Below are positions 44,770 through 53,916 of a stretch of DNA of 64,000 nucleotides, in pieces. Every line of letters begins with the position of its first letter. Position 1 is the first letter of the stretch. Source of the stretch: Hyphomicrobiales bacterium (GTDB taxonomy: Bacteria > Pseudomonadota > Alphaproteobacteria > Rhizobiales > Beijerinckiaceae); contig CANGPL010000001.1 of assembly GCA_947455725.1 (NCBI GenBank), positions 1 through 64,000 of the forward strand, given 5' to 3'. Below the pieces are notes generated by a model. The model ran no database searches and was not told where the DNA came from. It was given only the letters and a program-made list of their open reading frames with translations. The translations under genes were made by a program, and so were the position numbers.

Positions 44770-45702
44770 ATGCCTGTTTGGAAAATAATGTCGATGAAAC
44801 CGCGTGATCTAGCCGATTATCTGTTTTTAGCCTTGGCTTGGGGCTTTTCTTTTCTGTTTGTTCGTCTTGTGAGCCATTCTTTCGGCTGGATCGGTGCCGT
44901 TTCCTTAAGGGCGCTTGTCGCCACGGCGGCCGTCTGGCTCATGGCAAAGGCGACGCGTCGCACGCTTAAGTTCAATGCCGGCTGGCGGCCATTCGCGGTG
45001 GTTGGCGCAACGGCCGTTGCCGGACAATTACTCGGAATTTCCTTCGCCATACCGCGAATCGGCACCGCAATGGCCGCCATCATCGTTGCCACTATCCCAC
45101 TTTTTGCCATGCTGATTGGTCAGGTATGGGGCTTGGAAAAGATCAGCCTGCGCGGGCTCGTCGGTCTGCTCATGGGCTTCGCGGGCATTATCTTGCTCGT
45201 GGGCTTTCCCGTTGTCACCATTGATGGCGACTTTTTGCTCGGCTCTGCATCTTGCCTTTTGGGCTGCATCTCTGCGGCCTATGGCAGCAACTACGCCAGC
45301 CATCGGCTCAAAGGCACCGGGTCATGGGAAGTCACCATCGGGTCTTTTCTCTTTGGCGGCCTCTTAAGCCTGCCTTTGCTCTATTTCGTACCCGTCCCTA
45401 TCGTACCCGGACCTATGGACTATGTGGCTCTGATTTTTCTTGGCTGCGTGATGAGCGGCATGACCTATGTTCGGTTCTATCGGCTTATTGTTGCCATCGG
45501 TGCCACCAAGGCGATCAGCGTTGAATTCGTTGTGACGATTGTTGCCGCTTTGGTCGGCGTCGCCTTTTTGGGCGAGCAATTATCTCTCGTCCAGAGTTTG
45601 GGCGCGGCAATTATTTTATTCGGTTGTGCGCTTGTTCTCGGGCTTATCCCCGCTTGGTCGACCGAGACGCATAAAAAAAGCCCCGCCGAAGCGGGGCTTT
45701 AA
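44770..45702 (+). CDS. DMT-family (EamA) transporter
   Basis: An inner-membrane protein of 310 residues with ten spans in two EamA repeats (LALAWGFSFLFVRLV at the start; ISAAYGSNYASHRL in the second). The substrate is unknown. In-frame ATGs at 44788 and 44794 are plausible starts; GAGGGG is directly adjacent to ATG 44770. The last codons (KKSPAEAGL) are encoded by a terminator hairpin shared with the convergent gene. Confidence 0.85.
   Translation: MPVWKIMSMKPRDLADYLFLALAWGFSFLFVRLVSHSFGWIGAVSLRALVATAAVWLMAKATRRTLKFNAGWRPFAVVGATAVAGQLLGISFAIPRIGTAMAAIIVATIPLFAMLIGQVWGLEKISLRGLVGLLMGFAGIILLVGFPVVTIDGDFLLGSASCLLGCISAAYGSNYASHRLKGTGSWEVTIGSFLFGGLLSLPLLYFVPVPIVPGPMDYVALIFLGCVMSGMTYVRFYRLIVAIGATKAISVEFVVTIVAALVGVAFLGEQLSLVQSLGAAIILFGCALVLGLIPAWSTETHKKSPAEAGL
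45677..45700. terminator. Bidirectional terminator embedded in the end of the DMT gene
   Basis: AAAGCCCCGC (45677-45686) pairs perfectly with GCGGGGCTTT (45691-45700) around CGAA, which reads TTCG on the minus strand, a stable tetraloop. On the minus strand the stem is followed by TTTTAT, so it is a good terminator for the leftward gene at 45736-46104. On the plus strand it overlaps the stop codon of the DMT gene. Confidence 0.88.
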
Positions 45703-45735
45703 AGACTGTCTCAGACTGTTGGGGCTGAAGCCAGA

Positions 45736-46104
45736 TTACTTCGAGGCAACAGCAGCTGCTGCGCCAACAGCGCCAACGCCAGCGCCGATAAGGGCGCTGT
45801 TCTGCACCGTTGCAGCAACCGTCGTGCTGCCCGCAACCGATGCGCCGCCCCAAACGGCTGCATAGCCAGCTGCGACGCCGATGACGGTGCCGTCAATGAG
45901 CGAGCCGATCACGCGGTCCTGCGTGGAGCAATGGGCTGGAACAACCCAAAGGCCGCAAACAAGGAAGCCATCGCTGGCTGGAGCAGGCGCTGCAACAGGA
46001 GCAACAGCCTTCTTAGGAGCAGCCTTTGCCTTCATGTTCGTCGCTTCTGCTGGCAGAGCGGCCAAAGTGGCGATAGCGGCGAGCGCCAATGCGATCTTTT
46101 TCAT
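45736..46104 (-). CDS. Small exported alanine-rich protein
   Basis: A 122-residue protein. A clear signal peptide (MKKIALALAAIATLAALPAEA) is followed by a Lys/Ala/Pro-rich segment, a Cys pair (VCGLWVVPAHCS), and a hydrophobic Gly/Ala/Val-rich C-terminus that may associate with the membrane. ATG 46104 lies behind AAAGG; 21 more residues upstream are not real. I know no function; similar short proteins occur in many Hyphomicrobiales. It ends in an efficient terminator, so it may be well expressed. Confidence 0.72.
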   Translation of the reverse strand: MKKIALALAAIATLAALPAEATNMKAKAAPKKAVAPVAAPAPASDGFLVCGLWVVPAHCSTQDRVIGSLIDGTVIGVAAGYAAVWGGASVAGSTTVAATVQNSALIGAGVGAVGAAAAVASK

Positions 46105-46285
46105 GATAGTACCTTTCTTTGAGTGAAAATCGAAATTCTGGGTCAGCCCGCCCGATGGAAAAAGCAATCGCTTCCTATCACGAGCTAAAATGGCCAGAAG
46201 ACGCTCTCCTTAGCAAAATGAATTTTGTACGTCTATCTCGTTACGCAAGTATTTTACCTAATAATTAGAGTAATTTTTTTCATCT

Positions 46286-47044
46286 TTACTCGGCCAGCTC
46301 CCATCGGTCTCGCCAATCGGGTGCGACATAATTGACGATCAGTGATTTTCTTATCCCGTTGATGTCCCGCCGATGGAAGCCATGCCAAGTATCGGCACTG
46401 GGTACAAAGATCAGCCCGCCATTAAACGCATAAGGCGCCGTGTGAACAAGGGTGTGATCGGGCGTCGCGTCATAAATGTCGGTTCCGCAATTCGTCAAAG
46501 CCGGATCGTCGGAAAGGTAAATGAGCATTGTAAATTTCTTGACCGAAATATCCGTATGCGGCTCCAGCCAAAAGCTTCCCGTATCTTGGCAATATTCCAC
46601 TCGGAGCAAGGCATCATCGAGATCTGCCCCGGTCATGCTATGGAGAAACTCGCGCATCGAGGTGCTGTTGAATGCTTCGACAAAATCAGCACAGACTTGG
46701 AATTGCCTTTGGTGCGCACGGTTAAAATAGATCCGCTTGGTGTTGTTGGTTTCCCGCCTTCCATCATGGGTCATCCGGTCAGGTGCCGGAAAGGGAAGGG
46801 CGGCAAGCAGACGTGCGAAAGGATCGGGCAAGGCGTGCCGCATTAGCCAATGCCGGTAGGGATATGCCTTTTCATCAGAGAGTAAGAAAGATCTCACAAA
46901 ACAGGCGGCGATCTCATTGGCCTGCTTGGATGCTAATATAACGGGCTCAGCGAGCATGGTCATGAGTGTTTTTCTCTCACCGACAAGAGACATTTTTGCA
47001 ACGTGCTTAAGCTCAATCGCCTCAAAATGAAGTAAATCCCTCAT
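46286..47044 (-). CDS. 2-oxoglutarate/Fe(II)-dependent oxygenase family protein
   Basis: A 252-residue protein with the double-stranded beta-helix iron site: HxD in EPHTDISVKKFTMLIYL, the distal His in SADTWHGFHRR, and the 2-oxoglutarate-binding Arg in GIRKSLIVNYV. The substrate is unknown; proline or peptide hydroxylation is a possibility. No other gene is co-directional and close. The 256 bases upstream hold no feature that I recognise. Confidence 0.8.
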   Translation of the reverse strand: MRDLLHFEAIELKHVAKMSLVGERKTLMTMLAEPVILASKQANEIAACFVRSFLLSDEKAYPYRHWLMRHALPDPFARLLAALPFPAPDRMTHDGRRETNNTKRIYFNRAHQRQFQVCADFVEAFNSTSMREFLHSMTGADLDDALLRVEYCQDTGSFWLEPHTDISVKKFTMLIYLSDDPALTNCGTDIYDATPDHTLVHTAPYAFNGGLIFVPSADTWHGFHRRDINGIRKSLIVNYVAPDWRDRWELAE

Positions 47045-47300
47045 CGGTAACGGCCCTGAACTTTATCGCTCAACTATACGCATGTTCACCGAGGTAACTT
47101 TGACCTGCATCAAAGACCGCAGGGCTCAGCATAAGCCACCGATTTTAAAAATTCTAAGCTCGTCCCTTAAGTGCATCAAAAAAGAAGAGATTAGCGAAAT
47201 ATCTAGAATTAGAAAAATTCCAAGGAAAGAATTCCCGCTTTACGGCAATAATTTTTAACTCTAAGCGCGGTAGCTGAATGACAAAAAATAAGGAATATGG

Positions 47301-48539
47301 ATGACAACGATCTCAATCTCCCGCCCGTTTTCATGGAAGCGGTTTGCCATTGTTGCGGGGCCGGGCTTGGCTGTCATGCTCGCCGATACAGATGCTGGAT
47401 GCATTATCACGGCGGCCCAAAGCGGTGCGCAATGGGGCTATAAGCTGCTTATTCTCCAATTCATTCTGATGCCCGTTCTTTACATCGTGCAAGAGCTTAC
47501 GGTGCGTCTCGGTATCGTTACGGGGCAGGGGCATGCCCAGCTCATCCATCGCCATTTCGGACGCTTCTGGGCGTGGGTATCCGCTGGTACGCTCATCATC
47601 TCCTGTATTGGTGCTTTATTAACCGAGCTATCGGGCTTGGCGGGTGTTGGCGCGCTTTTAAATATTCCACCATCGATCACCGTATCGCTCGTGGTCATTG
47701 CCTTGCTCACAATGGCCTATGCCCATACCTATCTCACCGTTGAGCGGATTGCGATCGGGCTTGGATTGTTCGAATTGGTTTTCTTGCTGGTTGCCTGGTT
47801 GGCGCAACCGGATGGAACCGAGATCGCGGCCGATATTGTCTCAATGCCTTTGGGCGATAGCAAATATCTCTTTCTCTTATCCGCGAATATCGGTGCCGTT
47901 GTGATGCCGTGGATGGTGTTTTTCCAACAATCGTCTGTCGTTGAAAGACGCCTAACGACCGATGATTTGACCTTCGCCCGCCTTGATACGGCCATCGGCT
48001 CGGTTCTAACGCAATTGATCATGGCTGCCGTCATCGTCGCAACCGCTGCGACAATCGGCAAGGCAGGCGGTGATCAATCCTTGGATACCGTTGAGCAGAT
48101 CAGCGGCGCTATCACACCATTCTTAGGCGAGTTTGGCGGTAAGCTTCTCTTCGGTCTCGGAATGTCGGGTGCTGCCATGGTGGGTGCTATCGTCGTTACG
48201 CTGACTGCCGCACGCACGTTGAGCGAGGTACTGGGCGTCAACCATAGCCTCGAACATGAGCCCAAAGAAGCCGTGTGGTTTTACGGTATCTATACCGCAA
48301 CGCTGATCATCGCATCGTTCGTTGTCTTGTCAGGTATTAATCTGATCACGCTGAGTGTTGGCGTTCAGGTTTTAAACGCGCTGTCCCTGCCTATCGTTCT
48401 TGGCTTTCTCTTTCTGCTCGCCCAAAGATTGCCCGAGCCCTTTCGTCTAAAAGGAGCCTATGCGGCCGTATGCTTTGTGATTATGGCAATCACAACGCTG
48501 CTTGGTGTTTATTCAGGAATCGTTGGCGTTTGGACTTAG
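47301..48539 (+). CDS. Nramp-like divalent metal transporter with atypical ion site
   Basis: A 412-residue inner-membrane protein with eleven hydrophobic spans and the Nramp (SLC11) fold. In span 1 the usual DPGN is replaced by LADTDAGC, and in span 6 the usual MPH is MPW (IGAVVMPWMVFFQQSS). Such changes at the metal ligands imply a substrate other than Mn2+/Fe2+; Nramp-related Mg2+ transporters also deviate here. The actual ion cannot be told. The stop overlaps that of the convergent ABC permease. Confidence 0.85.
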   Translation: MTTISISRPFSWKRFAIVAGPGLAVMLADTDAGCIITAAQSGAQWGYKLLILQFILMPVLYIVQELTVRLGIVTGQGHAQLIHRHFGRFWAWVSAGTLIISCIGALLTELSGLAGVGALLNIPPSITVSLVVIALLTMAYAHTYLTVERIAIGLGLFELVFLLVAWLAQPDGTEIAADIVSMPLGDSKYLFLLSANIGAVVMPWMVFFQQSSVVERRLTTDDLTFARLDTAIGSVLTQLIMAAVIVATAATIGKAGGDQSLDTVEQISGAITPFLGEFGGKLLFGLGMSGAAMVGAIVVTLTAARTLSEVLGVNHSLEHEPKEAVWFYGIYTATLIIASFVVLSGINLITLSVGVQVLNALSLPIVLGFLFLLAQRLPEPFRLKGAYAAVCFVIMAITTLLGVYSGIVGVWT

Positions 48540-49420
48540 CCGTTACTGTCGTTGAGCGCCGGTGGCCGCCAGCGGGCAAGGCGCTCTTCGATGCGGGTCA
48601 TAATCCACTCGGCCCCTAGAACAACAACGACGATAATCACAATCGCTGCATACATCTCTGCCGTGTCATGCACGCCTCGAGCGGTTTGAATAATAAACCC
48701 GATGCCGTAGCGCGAGCCGATAAATTCACCCACAATCGCGCCCACAATCGCGAACCCGAAGCTGATATGTAGGCTCGCAAAAATCCAGCTCATCGCGGAT
48801 GGAATGATCACATCGCGCGTCAGTGCCCATTTCGACGCCCCTAAGATTTGTGCATTGGCAATCATGGCACGATCGGCTTCACGCACGCCTTGAAAAGCGT
48901 TAGAAAAGACAACGAAAAACACCATGACGAAAGATAGCGCGACTTTCGACCATAGCCCAAAGCCAAATAGCAAAATAAAAATTGGCGCCAACACAACACG
49001 CGGAATAGCATTCAAGACTTTGATGTAGACGGATAACACATCAGAAGCCATTTTATTGCGGCCAAGCGCTACGCCGAAAAGCACGCCAAAGACTGATCCG
49101 AACAGAAACCCGATCAGTGCTTCTTCCATCGTGATATAGAGATGATACCAAAGCGGCGCTTCGTCAGTTCCTTCGGTAATCAGCTCATAGAGCCGCGCGG
49201 CAATCGCCGAGGGATAGGAATAAAAAAATGAATCAATAATGCCCGTGCGCGCAAAAACTTCCCATGTGCCGAGCAATACCGCCAGAATGACGAGCCGCCA
49301 AGTAATGACCAATCGGCGATGCCGCAACGCGGCTGCAACGGCTGCCGCTTCAATCTCCGCGTCCGATGTACCGGGTGCATAAACAATGGCACCACCATTT
49401 CCAATTGCAATATTGCTCAT
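48536..49420 (-). CDS. NitT/TauT-family ABC transporter, permease
   Basis: Inner-membrane subunit of 294 residues with about six spans. The EAA-like loop for ATPase contact is QGVREADRAMIANAQILGAS, and the family pattern is that of SsuC/TauC. It lies 11 bases after the ATPase gene; an ABC operon of binding protein, ATPase and permease runs leftward from 51331. Confidence 0.9.
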   Translation of the reverse strand: MSNIAIGNGGAIVYAPGTSDAEIEAAAVAAALRHRRLVITWRLVILAVLLGTWEVFARTGIIDSFFYSYPSAIAARLYELITEGTDEAPLWYHLYITMEEALIGFLFGSVFGVLFGVALGRNKMASDVLSVYIKVLNAIPRVVLAPIFILLFGFGLWSKVALSFVMVFFVVFSNAFQGVREADRAMIANAQILGASKWALTRDVIIPSAMSWIFASLHISFGFAIVGAIVGEFIGSRYGIGFIIQTARGVHDTAEMYAAIVIIVVVVLGAEWIMTRIEERLARWRPPALNDSNG

Positions 49421-49431
49421 CGTTATCTGTC

Positions 49432-50253
49432 CTATGCCGCTTCGCTTGCATCGGCGCCGAATTGAACTTCTTCGCGAAGGTCTTGCCAGATACGTTTCGA
49501 GATTTCGATGAAATTCGGTTGATAGCGCAAATCCGCAAGCACGCGCGGCCTTGGAATATCGATCGTATGAACAGCCTTCACGGTTGCAGGTCTCGCGGTC
49601 AAGACATAGACTTTATCGGCTAAGGCAATCGCCTCTTCCAAATCATGGGTCACGAAGACAACGGCAGCTTTGGTGGTCGACCATAGCTTCAACAATTCTT
49701 CATGCATTAATACGCGCGTCTGCGCATCCAGCGCCGAGAAGGGCTCGTCCATCAGGAGGATTTCAGGTCCATTGATAAAGGTCTGCGCCAACGCCACGCG
49801 CTTGCGCATTCCGCCTGATAACTGATGCGGGAAATGCTGTTCAAATTTATCAAGACCTACGCGTTTCAGCCAATCTCTTGCGGCGGCATAGGCATCCGCT
49901 TTGCTTTTACCGCGAAAGAGCGGACCAGCCACCACATTGTCGATAACGGTCCGCCAAGGAAACAGCGCATCTGCCTGAAACACAAAACCAATTCTCGGAT
50001 CAATACCGTTTACAGGCTGCCCCATCACGCGAACTTCGCCACTCGATGGTTTGCCCAGTCCCGTTATGAGATTGAGCGTTGTCGATTTTCCGCAGCCCGT
50101 TGGTCCGACAAGCGCCACAAATTCGCCGCGCGCCACGCTGATGTTAAACTCGTTCAGCGTTGCAAAGGATTTTCCTTCAGGGCTTAAAAATCGGCGGTTG
50201 ACATTGATGAGCTCAATGGCAGGCGATGCGTCGGATTGGGGCGAGTCGCTCAT
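49432..50253 (-). CDS. NitT/TauT-family ABC transporter, ATP-binding protein
   Basis: A 273-residue ATPase like SsuB/TauB. Walker A GPTGCGKSTTL, Q-loop VFQADALFPW, signature LSGGMRKRVALAQTF, Walker B ILLMDEPFSALD and the switch His in VTHDLEEA are present. It follows the binding-protein gene after a hairpin attenuator, and is followed by the permease. Confidence 0.92.
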   Translation of the reverse strand: MSDSPQSDASPAIELINVNRRFLSPEGKSFATLNEFNISVARGEFVALVGPTGCGKSTTLNLITGLGKPSSGEVRVMGQPVNGIDPRIGFVFQADALFPWRTVIDNVVAGPLFRGKSKADAYAAARDWLKRVGLDKFEQHFPHQLSGGMRKRVALAQTFINGPEILLMDEPFSALDAQTRVLMHEELLKLWSTTKAAVVFVTHDLEEAIALADKVYVLTARPATVKAVHTIDIPRPRVLADLRYQPNFIEISKRIWQDLREEVQFGADASEAA

Positions 50254-50283
50254 CGGGTTCCTTTATTGAACAGAGCAAGAAAA

Positions 50284-50317
50284 AGCGCGCCGGTCGTTTC
50301 TGCGTCCGGCGCGCTTA
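50284..50317 (-). terminator. Intra-operon hairpin after the ABC binding-protein gene
   Basis: Arms AAGCGCGCCGG (50284-50294) and CCGGCGCGCTT (50307-50317) pair perfectly over 11 bases with a 12-base loop. Read leftward, the stem is followed by TTTTTCTTG. It starts 3 bases after the binding-protein stop. Partial termination here would leave the abundant binding protein in excess over the membrane subunits. Confidence 0.8.
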
Positions 50318-50320
50318 AAA

Positions 50321-51331
50321 TTACTTCGCTGCTTTAGCGAATTCGGTTGTATAGGTCTTAGACAAATCGATGGTCTTACCCTTCACGTTTTTCGAGAAGC
50401 CCGAGAGCACCGACAAAACCGTTTCGGGTCCACCTTCAGGCATAATGCCGTCCTTGGTGTACATGCCCTTGCCACCTTCCAGCGCCTTCACATAGCCATC
50501 GCGATCGCCAACGAGATATTCTTTTGGCATCTGGTCAGCAATTTCGCTGGCGCTGTGCGTATCAATATAATGCAGTGTTTTGACGATGGCATTTACGAGC
50601 TTTTGAACTTCGTCTCTGTGTTTTTCAATATAGTCCGTTGCCATATAAAGCGATGTTGCTGGATAAGGTCCGCCAAGCGCTACTTTGGTGTCGGCATTGG
50701 AGCGTAAATCAACAAGAATTTTTGCCTCGCCCGTTTTGAGCAAACGTGAAATCGTAGGCTCCGTTGTCATACCAGCTTGAATCTTGTCTTGCTGCATGGC
50801 TGCGATAAAAGTGTCGCCCGCACCAACGGCTACGGAACTGAATTCGCCAAGCTTCACGCCATTTTTAACCGCCAGATATTGCGTCAAGAAATTGGTCGAT
50901 GAACCAAGACCTGTTACGCCCAAACTTTTATCTTTGAAATCGGCAGGTGATTGAATTTCAGGATGCTTGGTTGAAACAAGTTCCACTTCACCGGGAGAAC
51001 CATTGATCTGCACAACGGATTGGGCAAACTTTCCTTTAGACTGCAAGTCAACGCAGTGATCATAAAATCCGCCCACGCCCTGCACGGCGCCCGCCAGCAT
51101 TTCATCCTCAGCGTCCACTCCTGATGGCTCGCTCAGCAGCTCAACATCAAGGCCTTGCTCGGTGAAATAGCCCAAGCGTTGGGTCAACATAAAAGGAAGA
51201 TAGATTTGCTTTTCCAAACCACCCACCATGATCCGGATTTTGTCGGCCGCTTGGGCACCCGAGGCGAGAGCGGTTGCGCCTAACATGGCAGCGATGAATA
51301 CGGCGCGAAGGCCGGTAGACGGTTTCTTCAA
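50321..51331 (-). CDS. NitT/TauT-family ABC transporter, substrate-binding protein
   Basis: A 336-residue periplasmic protein. A signal peptide (GLRAVFIAAMLGATALASGA) is followed by an NMT1/SsuA-type binding fold (KIRIMVGGLEKQIYLPFML, FKDKSLGVTGLGSSTNFL). I set the start at TTG 51331, which has GGGAGGA 5 bases upstream; the 42-residue extension to 51457 is unlike a signal peptide. The substrate could be a sulfonate, taurine-like compound, nitrate or a thiamin precursor; sequence does not decide. Confidence 0.88.
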   Translation of the reverse strand: MKKPSTGLRAVFIAAMLGATALASGAQAADKIRIMVGGLEKQIYLPFMLTQRLGYFTEQGLDVELLSEPSGVDAEDEMLAGAVQGVGGFYDHCVDLQSKGKFAQSVVQINGSPGEVELVSTKHPEIQSPADFKDKSLGVTGLGSSTNFLTQYLAVKNGVKLGEFSSVAVGAGDTFIAAMQQDKIQAGMTTEPTISRLLKTGEAKILVDLRSNADTKVALGGPYPATSLYMATDYIEKHRDEVQKLVNAIVKTLHYIDTHSASEIADQMPKEYLVGDRDGYVKALEGGKGMYTKDGIMPEGGPETVLSVLSGFSKNVKGKTIDLSKTYTTEFAKAAK

Positions 51332-51607
51332 GACTTCCTCCCTTATTTCCTTTTTACCCCACGATGCGATTGGGGCGCCCCGGCTTTGCCGAGACGTAAA
51401 GAGTGTACTCGGATTTTGACGGGTTACAATCGCATCAGCAGGCCCACCTATGCCCATTTTTTAGGCCCCACCATTCCATAAATATTTTGACATGCCTCAA
51501 TGCTTAATACTCGGAACGGCTTAGTCTCAGCATCAAGCCGCCCATCGTGTCGCCTGAAGAGCGATTGCAATCATCCTTGAAAGCATGGCGGCTGAAGGAG
51601 GCTCACG

Positions 51608-51964
51608 ATGAGACGTGTTTTACTTGTAACGATCGGTCTGCTCGGTGGCTTAACGGCCCATGCGTTTGCTGAGGATTTGGATGCCGGAAAAACCCTTTAC
51701 GCGGCCAATTGCCAGAAATGCCACGGTGCTAATGGCCAAGGCGGCATCGGTAAGAAATTGGTCGGCGACGCTACGAAATGGGAATTTGCCGCATTTAAAA
51801 ATGCTGTCCTTAACGGATTGGATGATGAGGGGCACAAGCTTAAACAGCCCATGCCGCTTTTTGGCAAAGTCGGCCTCACGGATCCTAAAGGCAAAGTGCC
51901 CGATGACACGGATCTCCAGAATATCTACGCCTATGTCAAAACCCTATCGGGCAAGAAGGGCTAA
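51608..51964 (+). CDS. Periplasmic class I c-type cytochrome
   Basis: A 118-residue electron carrier. A signal peptide (about 1-21, ending AFA) is followed by haem-binding CQKCH (C35, C38, H39) and the axial ligand Met in QPMPLFG (M82). ATG 51608 follows AAGGAGG. It stands alone between the ABC operon and uppP, so its redox partner is not evident. Confidence 0.92.
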   Translation: MRRVLLVTIGLLGGLTAHAFAEDLDAGKTLYAANCQKCHGANGQGGIGKKLVGDATKWEFAAFKNAVLNGLDDEGHKLKQPMPLFGKVGLTDPKGKVPDDTDLQNIYAYVKTLSGKKG

Positions 51965-51984
51965 CCAGTCCTAACCCGCGTTCA

Positions 51985-52842
51985 TCAGGCCGCCATGGAC
52001 AAAAGCAAAATGCCCATGGCTGCTCGATAAATCACAAAGGGCCACGCCGACATGCGCTCGAAAAAGCGCAACAATCCCCAAACGGCCGCAAAGGCCGACA
52101 GCGACCCTGCGATAAGGCCGACGCCCAAAATTTCCCACGCCTCAGCGCTTAATCCGGCATGCGACAGCACCCATAATTCTTTCAAGCCCGCAAGTGTGAT
52201 GGCGGGTAGTCCGATGAGGAAGGAAAGCCGCGCCGCGTCCTCGCGCTTGAAGCCCAGGAGGAGGCCCGCCGTCAAGGTTGAGCCCGAGCGCGATACGCCA
52301 GGGATAAGCGCGCCAACTTGCGCAAGGCCAATCAGCACGCAGTCCATAATGGTCACGTGCGACGATGTTCGACGATGCGTGCTTACCAATTCCGTAATCG
52401 CCAACAGTACCGCCATGGTGAGCGAGGCCGCACCAATCACCCATGGTGCGCGTAGCGATGTGCCGCATGCATTCAACCAAGAGGAAAGTGCGATACCCGC
52501 AAGCCCAATCGGGATAGTCGCAAGAATAATACCGATGGCTAGGCGCAAGGATGGGTTTTGAAAATTGCCTCGCCCAATCGCTGATAATGAGCCGATCGTT
52601 AGATCAAGAATATCGCGCCGGAAATAGGTAACGACAGCAAAGAGGGCAGCAAGCTGCATGGCAGCCGAGAAGGCAGAACCCGGATCAGGCCAGCCCGACA
52701 AAAGCGGCACCAGCCGCATATGCGCCGTGGATGAAATCGGCAAGAGTTCCGTAATGCCTTGCACAAGCCCTAATATAGCGGCTTGCGCAACATTCAACTG
52801 AGCAAAGCCCGTATCAATTCCGCCGCTGCATACATCGGACAT
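51985..52842 (-). CDS. uppP: Undecaprenyl-diphosphatase
   Basis: Recycles the lipid carrier of cell-wall synthesis by dephosphorylating undecaprenyl pyrophosphate. The 285-residue membrane protein has the family motifs QGITELLPISSTAHM (about 29-43) and PGVSRSGSTLTAGLLLG. The length is typical. It confers bacitracin resistance when abundant. Confidence 0.95.
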   Translation of the reverse strand: MSDVCSGGIDTGFAQLNVAQAAILGLVQGITELLPISSTAHMRLVPLLSGWPDPGSAFSAAMQLAALFAVVTYFRRDILDLTIGSLSAIGRGNFQNPSLRLAIGIILATIPIGLAGIALSSWLNACGTSLRAPWVIGAASLTMAVLLAITELVSTHRRTSSHVTIMDCVLIGLAQVGALIPGVSRSGSTLTAGLLLGFKREDAARLSFLIGLPAITLAGLKELWVLSHAGLSAEAWEILGVGLIAGSLSAFAAVWGLLRFFERMSAWPFVIYRAAMGILLLSMAA

Positions 52843-52975
52843 CTTGGCCGGTCCCTTTTAAAAATTGGATAAACCTTGAGCATAAGTTTGGTATGATCAA
52901 AGTCAGTATTCGTGTTCGCAGCCGATATCAATCATCGGATGGGATCATAGGTAGTTGCAGCTAGGCTTAAGCCCT

Positions 52976-53875
52976 TCAGGCTCGGATGGGTCGTGCGGCC
53001 ATAAATGCACCGATTGAGACAAGGGCTAAGCCTGCCACAAGCCATCCGCTTAATGGTTCATCCAGAAGCGGCACTGCCGCGAGCCCTGCAATAATCGGAA
53101 CCAGCGAGATTAAGGCTCCCGTGCGCTCGGCACCCAAGAGGCGCACGGCACGCAGAAAAAACAACATCGCCAAAATGGTTGGCCCAATGCCTTGATAAAG
53201 ACCCTGCAAGGCCAACATGCCATAGGAGACCTGATCGATCCCCTTGGGTAGAAAGAGCAGATAGACCGGTAAATAAACAAGCGCTGAGGCTACTGCGAGA
53301 AAGCGGGTGAGCAGCCACGCATCATAGCTCCATTTTTTGGCTAACACGCTATAAAGCGCCCAAATGCTCGATGATGCCAATAAAAGCGCATCACCCATCA
53401 AGGTTGATAGGTCCGGTTGCAGTCCCGTTATCGTCGGCATCGCCACGCAGGTCACGCCCAACGCGATGGGGATTAACGCGATAAGGCGCTGCCTTGGTGG
53501 CGGGGTTTTTAAAATGCCCCACGCCAAAATCGTAACCAGAAAAGGCTGCATGCCCGGAACCAAAATTCCGCCATGCGCCGCAGGGGCGAGCTTAAGCCCG
53601 CTATAAATCAGCACCAAAAAAATCGCCCCGCCCGATAGCGCCAAAACCCACAGCTTGAGATCGCGCCAGAAATTCCATCCCAATCGAAGGGAAAAAGGCA
53701 ACAAGAGTGCCGAGCCAACACCAAGGCGTAAGGCCGCAATATCCCAGCCCGTTAAGGCCGTTTTACCGCCAAGCCGAGAAATAACGAGAAAGGCAGCCCA
53801 AATCGCCACCGTACCGAGTGCCGCCAAATATCCGCTCGTGGATTTGCCGGTCGTGCTTTCGAGAGAGAGGTCCAT
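52976..53875 (-). CDS. DMT-family (EamA) transporter
   Basis: A 299-residue membrane protein with ten spans and the two EamA halves (LGTVAIWAAFLVISRLGG; SSSIWALYSVLAKKW). The substrate is unknown. It lies 42 bases after the nickel/cobalt permease gene on the same strand and may be read through from it. It is the third EamA protein in this window. Confidence 0.88.
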   Translation of the reverse strand: MDLSLESTTGKSTSGYLAALGTVAIWAAFLVISRLGGKTALTGWDIAALRLGVGSALLLPFSLRLGWNFWRDLKLWVLALSGGAIFLVLIYSGLKLAPAAHGGILVPGMQPFLVTILAWGILKTPPPRQRLIALIPIALGVTCVAMPTITGLQPDLSTLMGDALLLASSSIWALYSVLAKKWSYDAWLLTRFLAVASALVYLPVYLLFLPKGIDQVSYGMLALQGLYQGIGPTILAMLFFLRAVRLLGAERTGALISLVPIIAGLAAVPLLDEPLSGWLVAGLALVSIGAFMAARPIRA

Positions 53876-53916
53876 ACGTACTTTCTAAACCGGTGGCCGT
53901 GCTGAGCCATTCATCC

